Under the pieces are notes generated by a model. The model was not told the DNA's origin and made no database searches. It was given only the letters and a program-made list of their open reading frames with translations. A program made the position numbers and the translations under genes. Source: Chrysomallon squamiferum (lineage: Eukaryota > Mollusca > Gastropoda > Neomphalida > Peltospiridae). Taken from it: DNA of 64,000 bases. The stretch is taken from NCBI GenBank assembly GCA_012295275.1, contig CM022671.1, forward strand, positions 27,817,822 through 27,881,821. Direction: 5' to 3'. Numbering within the stretch: position 1 is the stretch's first letter; the number at the start of each line of letters is the position of its first letter. Shown here piece after piece: positions 41,801 to 56,569 of this stretch.

Positions 41801-44800
41801 GTGCTAGTGATGTTGGGATGGTTTTTTTCTCGACAGTTTGTGATTTCAGACAGAGCTGTTCGTCATATTTTTCTCTTTTACACAAACTGCTCATATTTTT
41901 CTTAATATTTTCTACAGTCATTTTATTGCTACAGCAATCCTTTAATGTCATGTATGTACAGCTTAATACATTTTATCTGCTTCCAAGTCAGTGTTTTATT
42001 ATTTTATACAGACCTGTAATAGCTAATAATAATGATAGAACAATATAAATTAACAGCTCAGATGAATACTTAGAAGCTGACATTTCCTGTGTTATTATGA
42101 CATTATTTCATATATTAATTTTTTTTTTTTTTTTTTAAATCTTATGCTGAGTAAATGATGAAAATTGTCATATTTTTAATGTGACAAAGATTAATGACTT
42201 CTTGGGGTTATTGATTGTGTATGTAACAGAACAGAAAAAGTCAGCGTTTTATAGTTTTTCCTATAGTTACAAGGTTTATGTTATCAAAGATTGGTTATTG
42301 CACCAAATAAAAGACAAAAGAAAGTTTACACAGTTTACTTAAGAATGTTTATTTGTAGAAACAGAGATGCTTTTTGTGTCATTAAACCTGAACTTCAGTA
42401 ATCAGATATTTAACTGTGATTAAATAACCCACAGCTTAAGAGTGTGCCCTAGCTATGTACAGTTGTTTAATTATTTTAATAAAAATGTTACTACAATCAT
42501 ATCTTGAAATCTCCCTTTTTTTTTTCTTTTTTTTTTCATGTTATATACTAATAATATATGTCAAAAGTCAAATTTTTCTTTAAAAAAAAGTTCAGTCTCT
42601 CACTTTATTTTTAAAGAATATATTTGTCGTTTTATTACGAGGCCTGGAGCCACTGAAGTGATTTATGTTTTGTTGTAGATATGAAGATATATTAAAAAAC
42701 ATATATCAATGGAATTATTGTGTGACTTTGTGTCAACAGCCTCAGGCTGGGATTTTTTTCATCTTTTGTTAAACCATGTTATATAGTATTTTAACTGATG
42801 TGAAAAATAGATGTACTCTAACAACCAAGAAGGAGGCTAAGGCAGAGTGGTGGATTGTTGTCCTGTGGGTGGGGGCAATATTGGAGGTCAGAGGTCACTG
42901 TAGGTACTATTCCTCTCTGTAGATAAGATTCCTTGATGCTGCTGATGTTAAAACTCCATGGCAGAATGACATTTCCTCTTTCATGTCATCAACACACAAA
43001 AACTATGTTTGATAACTTTCAAAGTTAGTCTTAAAATCTGTTGAAATATCACTTATAAATTCCCTAATGTTTGGTTCATCAGTCTGTTGAATATTTTTAA
43101 TCCTTTGAGTCTTTATATGACAGGTGTTGCAGACATAATTTTGAGTTCTTCTCTTAAGTGACCACTTTTATCAGTTGCAATTCAACCAGTTAGAATTTCC
43201 AGTATCACTGTCTGCATCTGCTGTAGTTTAGATTTGTCCATTAGATTGTTACACCAACCTTTGTAAAAAGAGATTAAATTGCAGATAATCTTAGATATCT
43301 GTATATTCTGGGATACTGTTTTATGTCTTGTAAGTTGATTAAATAATAGTCTTCAATGATTTTTTTTAATTTCAGAGAGCAGGCAAGATCAGAAGCAATT
43401 TTACAAGAAGGAACCCGGTCAAGTGAGGACATGGAAAACTTTATATATGGTTCAGCCAAATCTAGGGTTAGTCTGTTCAACAGTATTTAATAATGTCATA
43501 TTTAAAATTAGTATCGAATAGTGCTTACAATTGTTAATTCAGTTTGAAAAAATTTGGCTGTCATGGAATTATGCCAAAAGTCAGCTGACTGTGATAAATT
43601 CAAACTGTTTAATGGCATGGGAATTACAAATAAATAAACTGATATTGGCAGTGGCATGGTTAAATTACCTGGTCTGACATAAAAGTACATGTTTTACTGT
43701 CATTTTATTATCAAAGTAGACATCTGAATTATTATTCCATGATATTTTATTTTAATTTCAGTTTTATTTTTAGTTTTTTATTGTGATTATTTTAAACACT
43801 TCAGTGTTGTTGTTTTTTTAACTATCTTGTCAGATGTGAACTTACCTTTTTCAAATTCTTTTTAATGTTTAATTCTGTCAGTAAAAGAATAGTGAAAAAC
43901 ATCACCATTAATATAACTAAATAAAAACAAAACAAAACAACAACAGCGCACAGCATTAAATGAAATGAATCACTTTTTCTTTCTCTCTTGTTGCTTTGTT
44001 TTTTGTTGGATTTTTTTCCACTTATTCTTTATGATATAAACAAATACCATGGGTTCAATCATCATTAAAATTATCTAAAACTGCAATAAAGAGTGTTTAT
44101 GGTAATGTTTAAAAATAGCAGTTATTAATAAATACCAATCAATATCCAGCATGACAAGTATCTGTCAATATGAAAAATAAACAAAGCAGTGTTTATTTTA
44201 TGTTTTATGGTAATTTATCAGACCTAGCTGGAACATTACATTATTTCCATAAGTATGAAAGAAAACAAAACAAGGTATGTTTATTTTATTTCAGAGATTC
44301 AGTAACATGATGAAAGGTAGATTTAATTAAGAATGCAAATTATAAATATTATCTTATTCAAACACAACAAGTGATGGTGAACTTGTGTGATAACAGTACT
44401 TAGTATTAACCATGAAAACATCCAATTGCAGTTTAAAAGTTTTAATTTTTATTTATATAAATTCGTCTTTTAAATTGTATTCAAATGAGCATGCTTGGGC
44501 ATTTTATCTGTAAATTTATAAACTGAAATATTAGAAGACTTGGCTGCAAGTCATGCATTCTGTTAATCTTGACAGCTGCATTCAAATGTTTCAGTTGCTA
44601 ACAAGCATGAAACCTGCTAGACTGGAAAACAACATTTATTCTGTTGATTGTGGCATGCACAGGTCATGTGCAAAGTACATTTTTCTGTTTGAGCAAAAAA
44701 AGGTCACAGGAAACCAGTTTAAAGTCAGTTAAATAAAGGATATCATATTTGACTTTAAAAATAGATTGTGACTTCTATAACACCAGGTTTAATTATTTAT

Positions 44801-47800
44801 TTATAAGCCATTACTGTCCTCAGTAATCATACCTACATACAGACAACATCTTTCATTTGCTTCTTTTGTGAAATTGTCACTGGATGTTCTCCCCACTGCA
44901 CCAGTACTACATGGCTGTTGTTTCTATAGCATAGGGGAAGTTTCAGTAAAATGACTGACAACACTAGTTTTATCCTTTCATTTCATTTCATTTCATTAAG
45001 ATAATATATAATTGATACTTTTTAAAAAAAAAAAATGTTTTTAGATCTTAAGCAATTAGTAGCAATGAAAATAAAAAGTAAAAAATAAGTAAAAAAAAAT
45101 ATTTATTATCTTTTTTTGTCAGATATGATGATGAAGAAGACTGCATATACTCTGAAAAAAAAAAAAATTATTATTCTTTTTTTTTAGTTGATTAATTTAT
45201 AAATTATTTTGAGATTTTTTTGTTTGAATTTTTGGTTGAAAGTATATAAAGTAAATTATCTGGTTTGATGTGTACAGTTTTCCATCCAGCCCAATTTGAG
45301 TGCAGTTACAAAGTGAAAGGGCTGGGAGATGAAAGGCTGTGACCAGTACCCCACGACCAGACATTTATCAAGTCCTGACAACTGCATCCTGTCATTGTCA
45401 AACTTGCCAAACTGGAAAAATAATTATACCTTGTTTCAATCACACAGTTATATGTGCAGAATATTTACTTGCTTTTAAATTTGTAAACAGCAATTTACTC
45501 AGTAAAATATTATCATTTTGTTTTTAAATTTGTAATGAGTAAATTTACTCAAAGAAATATTATCAATTTGTTTTGAGATTTGTAAACAGTTACTTTCTCA
45601 GGGAAATAGTATAAGTTATTTTAAATTTACAACGAGCTTTAGATGCTATCCAGATAAGATGTTCACCCATTATCTTAAATTCTCTCAAAAAACAACAACC
45701 AAAAATTCATGATTCAATTGTTTGTATACTTATTACTAATGAAATAAAAATGCACTTGTCACCACTGTTATTAATGCATATTTTAAGACAGACATTTGGT
45801 GAATTTATTTAATTTTGTTTTGAGTGTCTTTGTTTTTAAATTGTTCTTAAATTATACTTGAATTATGTTATTCCACACTATGATGTTGGATATTTCTTAT
45901 TAAACAGTGTTTAATATTTTGTGGTAAGCACATTTGTCTGCTCAAATACTGTATGATATTTTGTAAAACACATTAATAACAAAATGATAAAAAAATTAAA
46001 ATTTAAAAACTAATTTATTTGTATTTAAATTTGTATTGCTATTTTTCACTGTATTCGTTATTTTAAAAATAAAAATAAATGAATAAAAATAAATATAAAA
46101 TAACATAATAAAAAAAGAAAGTTGATAAACTGACCGTTGTCCTAATTTGCATTACTGTATAGTTCTGCTGTATTCACTATTTTTATAATTAAATAATTTT
46201 ACAGTTCAGTGAATAACACAAAGTTTCTCTCTGTAATTAAAATAATGAATAAGGATTATTTGTGAAACCAGCTGGTGCTGTCTACTTTATTAATTTTTAT
46301 TTATTTATTTATTTATTTTTCAAAGATCTAAATTTTGAAGAGAAAACATTTTGTATTTTCTTCCATGTCAGAGCATGAAATTTAATTATTAACTGACATC
46401 TTTTTCACTTCTGTGACATCTGTACATGGCAACAAATATTTATGGTATTTGAGAAATGAAACAGATGTGTTACTGAATCTAATAATTCTGCTGTATAATG
46501 AATATATCATACTGCACATTCATTGCCAGATCATGCAAGCTGGACAAGGATTTGCAATAGTGCTGTTGTAGTTTTTAAAATTAATTTTCACTAATAATAT
46601 AGGAGACATTTTCAAATTTTTCTCCAATTTTAACATACATTTCTTTTTTTTAAATTTTTTAATGTATTATTATTTTTTATTTAAAGGTAAATGGATTCTG
46701 TGATCCATCATAGCTATCATTTTCATGTTTTTAAATTAATTTTGTTATTATTTTATATCTTCTTCTGTGCTAATTGTTGTTTGTTTATCTCTGTTTTCAG
46801 GAAGAATATATGGCTTTAATAGCTCAGCTTGTCATGTCACTCAGAGAAACAAGAAAGAAAGTAACCTGTGAGTTTTACACTTATGTTTGTATGTATGTGC
46901 ATTGCCATAATATATTGAATTTATGTTGTTTTCATTTATCTTTTTTGAGTTAAAAAGTGAACAAAAACAATATTTTGTAAATTTATACATGTGTGAACTC
47001 CATATGTCTTTCTTAATTTACTACTTACATTAAAACTTTTGCTTTAATATTGTTATTCCTAAAATAAAAATAAGCGATTTGATTTTTTTTAATGAATAAT
47101 AACAAAACAGTTCAGTATAAATTCATTGTCAAATCTTTTCTCTATTGAATTTTTAAAGTTTTTTATTTTATTTTATTGTTTATTGAATTTATTATTATTA
47201 TTATTGTTTTAACAATAACTGGTTGACAAAAATTCACGTAATAAAAACATGTTTCAAAACACAGTGTATTGTTAACACTGAACATGTGATGAAAAATGAA
47301 AAAATAAAAACCTGTACTGAAAACTAACGGAGATGAAGATGTTATGCTTGTGTCATGTATATCTTTGTTACAACATAAACCGGCAATATAAATGTTATAA
47401 CATAATCACATCAAAAGACGTCTGACAAGGTGTGTGTCATGCAACAAAGATGTCTGTTGTTGCATCACAGCAGGATGTTTCTGTGTAGAATGAGCATTTA
47501 CAGCTTAGCTGAGGAAATTTAATGTTGATGTAATATGAGACGCCTGGTTAGAGACAAAATAATAAATCTCCAGGTGATTAATAATAAAGATTAGTCATGT
47601 CATAAATTCTCTGTAGATTAGCAAATATATATATATTACAAAATCATTATTATTTTATTAAAGATCTTGTTTACGTAAGTGGTTACATGTAATGAATGAA
47701 AAACGTTGGAACATGGAGAGAATTAATGTTCTTTTTATTTTTTTATTTTTTTGTTTTTTATTTATGTCTCACAAAAGGTTTTTTGAGTACGTTTAATCTC

Positions 47801-49551
47801 TAGTGTTTCATAACAGGAAAATGTACCCTTCCTTATTATATTTTTTGTTTTGTTTTTTTAATTTGGCTAAACCATATTATATAATAACATTTTTATGAGT
47901 TTTAGGAATTAGTTTAAATAAAAACAAAAAAAATACCTATCCCTGTTCTAGTTTATATAGATAAATGAATTTGAACTGACCAGCATTATTGCCATAAATA
48001 GCACTTAACACAGGGTTGTTGTGATCTGCATAATACGTACAGCTTAAATCAGCCATCCGGTTTATCTTCAGTACTAACATTTCAAACAGAGTAACGTGGT
48101 ACATTTACTCTTGACAAAGCCAGCCCTCATGGTTGTGTCATTATTATTGGTATAGATAATGTGCTTCTGAATGGACCAAGTAAAAACCACCACAGGCTCA
48201 TTGATGACTCATAATTTTCGTATATGTTTTATTTAATTTTTTTTAGAAGTGTATTTTTCATAATTATATATAACTTGGGGAACAGTTCATGCTTCGTTTC
48301 AAATATCCCTGGTGAAACCAGAAACACTCCCTGTGGAAAAATAAAAATAAGAAACCACTGATGGGTTTCTTATTTCATTCTTTTTTTTTTTTTTTTAGAT
48401 GATGTTTTTCTCTCAAAATTCATGCACAGACAACATTGATAATATATAAATAAAAATAAATTATGATTAAATCTCTGAACGGAAGTCCATCCTAATTTTA
48501 AGATCAAAATTAAAACTTATTTACGCTGTTAGATTCAGCTGTTCTACGCAGAAGTTTGATTCTGAATCAGAAACAGGATGGTCAGAAAATTTTAATAAGA
48601 TATTCAAATTTAATCATAATAGTCTTACAATCCCTTCCATCATGATTTACATCATATTTTGGTTTAGAAAATATAAGGTGTAAAGTGTACAAAGAGGCAG
48701 GTAAGAAAATCTGGTTTGTAATCATTTATGTATTGTCATGGTTTGGCTCTGTTAGTTTTACTGACTTCCATTTCAACCCACTAAAGCATTTTATGAGACA
48801 TTTAATCTTTGACAACCGCCAAGTGAAGTATTCAGAGGCTGAGCTATTGTTGTGTTTATATAAAACAGGTCTGGCAGCATCTGCAGTCACCAACAACTAC
48901 AAACAGTGTCCTAAACACGCTGTTTTACTGCTGCGAAATTAATCTTAATGTGTTAGTGATGTGTACAGCAGAATTCAAATCATACTTCCTTGATAAAAGA
49001 ATTTGTGTCGTAATTAATGCAGCGAAGAACAACCTTTGACTTTATACAACATGTAGATAATAAAAATTAAAAAAAAATTAAATTTAAAAATTTTAAAAAT
49101 ATAAATGTCCTAGGTTAACTTACCATTGGTGAAATATGTCTGCAGATAAGCTGTTTTACCTGTAAGTCTGATTTTACATATATATTTACCTGAGTGTTTG
49201 TAAAACATTATTTAAATATTATAAAATTTAAACAGTAATAAAGTTTAACTCAAAATTAATCTGTTAACTCGGATCTAGAACTAACCAAAGTTGAAACAGA
49301 CAGACAGTGAGTTTAATGTTTTTCAACAATTTATAATCATAATACAGTTATAATATATATGGTTGTGTGTGTATGTGTGTTTTGTACATACATATGTGTG
49401 TCAGTATCAGTATACAAAAGAAACGTGGTCTGATTATTGCTGAATATTTTCAGATACTGAGCCTCAGGCAGGGTCTGGAGACAGTTCTGTGAATGGACAA
49501 GTAAATGGGACGAGTAATGGAGATGCCACAGAGGAGGAAAAGAGTAGTTAA
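38860..49551 (+). CDS. MED15-type KIX domain protein, short form (4 exons, 111 aa)
   Basis: Exons 38860-38939, 43376-43466, 46801-46867 and 49454-49551 join in frame at GT/AG sites (336 nt). The protein starts MAFSLGHSDDTADW. Residues about 14-80 match the N-terminal KIX domain of Mediator subunit MED15: DWIDKIFRERIVAQIEQAR, SSEDMENFIYGSAKSREEY, then LIAQLVMSLRETRKK. In MED15 this three-helix domain binds transcription activators such as SREBP. The last exon gives only about 31 polar residues rich in N, G, S and E, ending EEEKSS, then TAA. Animal MED15 is normally over 700 residues with long Gln-rich and C-terminal Mediator-binding parts, and none of that is seen in the window. It may be a KIX-only paralogue, or a short isoform if further exons lie elsewhere. 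A possible 3'UTR intron (donor after CACAGTG near 49570, acceptor near 50651) follows the stop. Confidence 0.85.
39960..40440. other. Less AT-rich unrecognised block in the first intron of the KIX gene
   Basis: About 480 bp with base composition more like coding DNA than the flanks, and partly open frames on both strands broken by stops (for example 40114-40431 on + and 40151-39966 on -). It may be an old mobile-element or pseudogene remnant. I found no terminal repeats or target-site duplication. Confidence 0.3.
45477..45625. repeat. Degenerate tandem repeat, ~50-bp unit, 3 copies
   Basis: Units start at 45477, 45526 and 45576 with AAATTTGTAA or AGATTTGTAA. They share TTACTCA and an AAATATTATCAATTTG-like part. 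It lies in the second intron of the KIX gene. Confidence 0.8.
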
Positions 49552-51018
49552 ACAAACATTGACACAGTGGTATGTCTTTTTCATAATTATCTCCATCAAA
49601 CCTCTGATTTACAACACATTAAATAAAAAGTAAATACTTTATTTTTTACGTATAACCTAATTACTGTGGAGAGTAAATTGCACACATAGCACATTCATTT
49701 CTCTGAAGTTTAGGTACACGTGGATTGTGATTTAAAGGACGTAAGCACTGAACTTGATAAAATAAGAAATAAAAAATGATCAGCACAAGTTTTAATGTTA
49801 ATTATTATTAGGTGTCGGACTTAATACATTTCAGTAATGATAATGAAGTGCAAGAGAAAAAACCAGCTATTGATCTCCAGTAGTAAAAGCTCTTATTCAC
49901 AACTAATCAAAATAGATGCTGTTTTTCTCAACGAGTGCAACACCTGCTGTTGGTTAGTGATACAGCTGGGTGTTGATATAATTTCACCATAATTCCAGTT
50001 TATGGCTACATTATGGTCACATATTTACAGAAAACATGAATGAGTAATTGTGTATACTGCAGTACATGTTCATACATGTATGTAGGGTAATGGCAGTTTT
50101 TTTTATTAATGTACAAAAATTTGTTTTTGTTTTTGTAATAATGGCTGAAGGAGAAACCCATTGCCAGCACTTTGAGGGCCATTGTTAGTGATTAACATCT
50201 TTTGGTGAATAGAAAAATACACATCAGAACACTTCAGTAAACCAATTTTGTGTGTCAGCTGACAATATGGAAGATCAGTTCTTACAAAATCCTGAAATAA
50301 TGAAGTCAATCTTCTTGTTTGTTTGGTCATTAATATATAAATACAGGATTACCCTGCTAAAAATTGTGTTACTGGGTTTTAAGTGATTGTTATTGTTATT
50401 ATTCTAATAACTGAATATATTTTTTCAGACCTTTCTCTTCTCATTTTGTCTTAGTTATATAAAAATTAACAAGTACATTGCTATTTATTAAAATGGATGT
50501 AATCTATTTATAGGTTAAATTTTAACAAAGCTTGAGCTCATATAATCAATGAAGATTTTTTAAATGTTGTCATTGTAAACATGTTATGGTTTGTGTGTGT
50601 GTAAATATGTATATGTGTGTGTATATATATATATAAAAACTTTGTTTTTCAGAAAATGTGATTTTATCTGAAGACCTTTTGCCAATAACATCAGCAAGAT
50701 GTGTAAAATGCAGTTTGTGATCAAGCTAAAGCATTTCTTCATCTTCATTTCTTCCATGGGATTTGTGCTTCAGCTTTCTTCATTAACGCATTTTTAAATC
50801 TTTACACTGAAATGCTTGATCATAAATTGTTGGATTTAATAAATAACTGACAATGTATAAGCAAATAATGACATTTGGATATTCTGTATGTGTATTTATT
50901 AATAACAACTTACATTTTTAGAATGAATGTAATTTTTTCTTTACATTTGATTTAGCCTTTATTTTTATTATTATTCTTTTAATTGTTTAGAGATAATGGA
51001 GGTAAGAAAAAGCAAAAT

Positions 51019-51045
51019 ACACACACACACACACACACACACACA
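51019..51045. repeat. (AC)n microsatellite
   Basis: About 13 AC dinucleotides downstream of the KIX gene. Confidence 0.9.
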
Positions 51046-52669
51046 ACAAATGATTTTGAATGTAAATATATTTGTAGGCCAATTAAACATTACTTTCACA
51101 AATCACAAGTAGACCAAATTACCAAAACCGAGTTTTAAAAACCCCTAATATCAACACCTTTTTTCTCTTTCTGTTGTATATATGATTCGTTTGTCAGCTT
51201 AGCAAAAGCTTTTTTTTTTTAAATTATTTTTTGCTTTTACTATTTAAAATAAATAGTCTGTATCTAGACTCTATTCAAAAATCTTGTGTAATTACACAAA
51301 CATTTTATTTATTTTCTTAAATTTCAGGGCATAAATCTATTAAAGTTAATTATTTAACTGTGGTTTTTAACAATGTGATGTGAATTTTAAAATTTTACAT
51401 TTTAAATATTTTTATCAGTTTAAAATTCCACTTTTGTTATCTGCAAAATATTGGTTATTTCTTCTACAGAATGTTTTTTATGAGCATTGCTACAGCTGTT
51501 TGTACATTAATATACAAATATACTTTACTCTTTTCCTCGTGTAATTATACTATGCTTTTTTGTGAAATTTATACTTTGTTATAAGGAAATTCAGCTAGAG
51601 CAAACTGTTAATACTGTATTCATGTTGGTGATGGAGATACATATTTGCTACTGTCATTACACAAAGCAGTATGACATTCCACATAACTAAGGTTGTGATT
51701 GTTTTATATTTGTCTCCTTGGAAAGAAATTTAGTCTTGCCATTCTTTTCTTTCTTCTTTTTAAAGCTGTCAACTACATATTGATAATAGAAACTGCATTT
51801 TGAAAAAAAAAAAAAAAAAAAAAAATCTCAACATTTCTGTTAATATACAAACATCAGTAAGTAAATTACTAAGGAAAGAAAACCCACTCATATTATTAAT
51901 ATTTTGTAAACTTTAATGTATTGTACAGTTATTCTAAGCAAATAATTAAATACACCTTGATATTGATTTTTACTAGATTTGTTTTTAGGTTATCATCCAT
52001 TTCATACACTTTACTTATGCAAATTATTTTGTGGCAGCAACAGAAACAATTTTTTTTTTTTTTTTTTATTTATTATAGAGCAACTTTAGCTTTTGTGCAT
52101 GTTTTCAGTAAATGTATTTGTCATTTGGGTTACATTGTAATAAATATTGTCATCACAAATTTAAAACTGCCAACATAAAGCTTGTAGAGTTTCTGTTGAG
52201 AATGTATTGTAGCTCATTTTAGAAATGATTCGATAGGTCGACTGATTTTTGAAATGTTTAATTTACTTGTTTTATGACCAAAATTATACTTATTCCTCAT
52301 ACAGTTGATTATTTTATTATTTTGTAGTGAACAGAAAAATGTTTTAATCTTGAAAAACAAAAGTATGGCTAATATTGATTCAGTTATTGAATTGCTAAGA
52401 AGAAAAAGATGCAGGGAAATATTTTATGAAAATGTGCCACTTTTTTTGTGTAATGTAAAATTTTATACATACATGTATATAGACATAAACTACACTTGCA
52501 TACATATGTACATTAAAATATGTTTGGGTATTTACTGTAACATTTTTCACTACTGTTTTGTAGTACATAACTGTACTAATAGTTATTGTGGTAGCTTGTG
52601 TGGTGCTACTTTTAATTGTTTTCTTTGTCTGTTCTGAAAACTTGTTTCATTTCTACAAACTGTAATCTG

Positions 52670-52675
52670 AATAAA
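52670..52675 (+). terminator. Candidate distal poly(A) signal of the KIX gene
   Basis: AATAAA in the context TCTGAATAAACTAATC, followed within 25 bases by TTTGTTTTATTT. It fits a vertebrate-like poly(A) site but lies 3.1 kb after the stop; a nearer AATAAA is at about 50838. Confidence 0.35.
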
Positions 52676-55600
52676 CTAATCTCATTACCTTTGTTTTATT
52701 TATTATTTTGATTCCCAATAATTCACTGAAAGGCAGTTTGTACACAGATGTCATGGTTATTAAGTGTTGTTTTTTGCCCACTGCTTTAGGTACATCTTTG
52801 TATGAGAAAATACATTTACCACAGCTTTTGAAAAAAATATTTGTTGCACTGGTGAAATGAGAAATATAATGCAATGAGAATTAACATACAATCTGTCTTA
52901 CATTCCCTTCATTTTATCTACTGCCCATTTCTTTACACTAGCACAGTAATTAATGTTAAATGTCATTACTGATTTTATGAAAGAGAAATTCCATCAAAAT
53001 AACTAATTACATACATCAAACTATTTCAGTGATATTTATTTTGACATTTAAAGCTGCTTTAATATAGACGATTTTTTGTAATTTTTGTGAATTTTTTAAA
53101 GTGGCTGAATAATGATTTAAACTGAACTTTTTGACAAATTCTCCACCTTTAATTTGACCTATTTTAATTTTTAAAACGGCTCCTGCAAAACAAAAAAAAG
53201 TTCACTGTCACATCAATGATAAATGCTCCCCATCACTTAAGTTTAATTCTTATCACACTTTTGAAGTTTATTAAAATTTCTCACTGTATCACAAAAGCAC
53301 TATATAGGCCTATAGCATATTTCTGTAACAAAACTGCATTTAGCAACAATACACCCAGACAAGAATATTATTTTTAATTTAACACCACCATCCATTTCAC
53401 ACAACTGTAACTAGAATGCAAGCAATACTGCATTACCATAAGAAATGTAAATGGCAATACAGATAAAAAATATGTATTATTTTATTCAATTTCAAAAAAA
53501 AAAAATCAAAAAAAATCAGGAAGCCATTTAATAGAAATATCATTATTTTTTAAATGCAGCTGTCACTGGGAAATCAAACAACAGAAAACTAAACCCACAG
53601 TAGCAGAAATTGAGAAAGCTGAATAACTCCAAGGTATACATGTGTAAAGTTATAGGTTTGTGAGATCTCAAGTTACAAAGGCCTGGGTTGTGTAACAACT
53701 AAGTTCATACTTGATTAAGATACTAAACAATTTTGTATCACCACTGCTAGCTATGAAGTGGATTATCCAATGAAATATTACACCCAGGAGGTTGTAAGTT
53801 GGCAAATTTAAGACTGCAACTGATTTACTTTTGATTGAATCACTAGTTTCAAATTATTTAAAATGTGTTTTGTAAGAAACAGCATTTGTCACAAACTGTA
53901 TTTTGAATAGCAGTATTATCAAAGCAACAATAAAATGCAAATCCAAACAAATTTCTGTGACATTTGATATATACATCCATATCTCTTTGGTCTTAGCCAT
54001 TTTTGAACTACCACAAAAGTTTGAAATCAGACATTTAAAATTGTAGACTGGCCAGTAAATTACGTAAGCCTAATAACAGTCAACTTTGACACTGATTGTC
54101 AAATGAGGTATAGGAAATGAGGTATGAGTAAAAAAAAAAAAAAGTGACAGAAAATCTACCAAAACAAAAATCTTCACAACAGTTTGGTCTAATTAGCATG
54201 TTAATATTTTTCACTTTTCACTCGCTCACTTGGATGTGCTTCTTGGTTTAAGACTTGGACATTGAGTCCAGAGTTAAAACCTTTAAAATTGTTCAAGTCA
54301 CCGACGTAAAACAACCGTTATTTTAAGGATTTTATGTACTGTACTTATCAATATGAACTGAAACCTGATACCTCTGATTTAACTAGTCAAGATCTGTTAT
54401 CTCACTCGATCTCTCGCCTCTGCTGGATGTCTGTGATACAGTTCGAAGTTAAGTGATCTCTGTGCCTCACAAACCTTATTACTGAACCAAAGAAAGGATC
54501 AGGAAGGTGCAAACAGAAAATTAACTGAGTATTTGATTAACTTTTCTGAAATCAAAACAGCAGAGCCTACTCTGATTTGTCATTACTTACAATGTCAAAT
54601 TTAATAGTCAATACTAGAATTATTTTGAAATGAATTTTCACTTTAAAATATTCAGAGCTTGCATAAAAATGATTACATGCTTTACAAAAAATAAAAATTG
54701 TATTAAAATAAATATTAATATTAATAATGCATATTTTAAATTGCTTGTTACTCTGATCTAGATACTTGTAGTAAACTTTATTTTTTTTGGAATCTGATAA
54801 GGTTGTCTCCCTTTTATGATTTTACTACTTTTATATAGTGACTATTTTTAATACAACCCTGAAAAAAAATGATCATTTAAAAAAAAAAAAAAAAAAGAAA
54901 AGAAAAAAGAAAGAAAGACAGACATTTAAGTAAAACAATATTTTAATTTCTATAGGAAATGTACAAATACTGTTATCTACATAAAAACGACTTATCACCA
55001 GAGGGCTTGGACCATCCATGATTTTTTCTTTTGAATATGACGACTGTCTTGCCATGGATATTAATTTTATCTTAACATTAATAATTCACAATTTCAATAG
55101 AAGGCTTTTATTAGAAACAAAACAGAAAATAATAATAATAATCATAAAAAAATCAAACCAAACGGCTAATCCCATCTTGCCAAGCCCTTTTGGTGAAAAG
55201 TCTTGAGGTAATATCTCAAGGAAAAAGGAACACATTTCATTGTTTTGTTAAAATCTGAAATATGTATTTTCCTAAACTGCATATGAATCATTCCTATATG
55301 AGATACAATGCTCCTAATTGCGTTTATTATTGTTAGAAATCAATCCCAAAACACATAGAACATTAATTGCTGTACAATTAATAGTTTGTACACAGAGAAC
55401 CCAAAATATTGTAAAGGAAAGAATAATTTTTTTTTTTTTTTGCAAATATAAAAATTGGTTTCCTTTATAAGGTGCCAGTAATATCAGTTAAAATCTATTT
55501 CTCTCTCTATGCAATACTTATCACACAAAATAACAAAGCTCCACGAGTCAAGGTTAAACTTCCCGATGCACAGAATGATCCATGGCCAGGTCATCCATGA

Positions 55601-56228
55601 AAAAACAGAAACAAAAAAAGATAAAACATGTTGGAGAACTGGGACGTGTGAATCCCCGAGGGTGAATGAAGCCGGCCAGGCTTCGAGTTAAAACTACACA
55701 CACGAATCAGGCATTCATGATCAAATAAATATTATATACAATATCGGACCTGTCGTCGCTCATACTCCAATGGGGAACATAGTTATCACTTTGTCATGTA
55801 TGTGTAAAGGATGAAGAAAGAGTCACTCGTAGGCACACACCAAGACTAATTAGAAAAAACAAAAACCAGAAACTGCTAAGTCAGCACCACAGTATTGCAG
55901 TAGTAGAAGACAGTTCATTGTTTACTATAGCAATTGCACACCAAGTGTTAGTTCAAGTCACTTGTCTCACTTAAATCCTTTTGCGCTCGATCCAAATGAC
56001 ACTGCTGAGCCAATTGCAACCTCCACTTTCCTCTAAAGGCATCAAAAAGTATATCTGCTGGGAAAGTCCTTGGGTGTACCGAAAGTTACTGTAAAAGCGG
56101 ATTTTAAAATTTTACAAGTTTGCTGCCAAGTTGGCAAGCATGTAAAACTGTACCAAAAAAAATATCAACTTATCCTAAATTGCACTGAAACTAAATGTAA
56201 AGGTAACAGTTTTTCTTTGTTATATGTT

Positions 56229-56263
<35 letters not shown>

Positions 56264-56569
56264 TAAAGAAGAAAATATATAAAAAACAGAAATAGGGAGA
56301 AATGCAATAAAAAAATATTAAAAAAAAGAAAAATGAGATCAACTGTCTATTATGTCCATGCAGGACTACGCGCAGCAACCAGAACAAAGCTCAGATTTGA
56401 ACTTTCTTCTGGTACAAATTTTAAAACTAGAAACAACTAAGTCACAAAGCGCCAAACATTTGCTGCGATCCTGCGCTTTTTGGCTGTGGATGGCTATGCT
56501 AGAAGAATCACTGGTCTTGGATTGGTTGTTTGGAAGCTGTGGAGAGCTGGGCCAAAGGTCACTGCCCAC

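Larger units (their letters stand above)
49552..56569. other. 3'UTR of the KIX gene and convergent 3' region of SERCA
   Basis: About 7 kb with no supported coding exon. Plus-strand poly(A) candidates are AATAAA at about 50838 and 52670-52675; the latter is followed by a T-rich tract. Right of about 53000 the sequence probably belongs to the SERCA 3' region on the minus strand. A (CA)n run lies at 51019-51045. A minus-strand AAAGGGAGACAACC motif lies near 54803-54816. Confidence 0.45.

Noticed and set aside
48685-48942. 85-codon frame in the third KIX-gene intron as a further MED15 exon
   Set aside because: No similarity to MED15, no splice sites at its edges, and not needed for the phase between 46867 and 49454.
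52305-52637. 110-codon plus frame downstream of the KIX gene
   Set aside because: Low-complexity Cys/Tyr/Ile-rich translation typical of AT-rich 3'UTR, just before a poly(A) signal.
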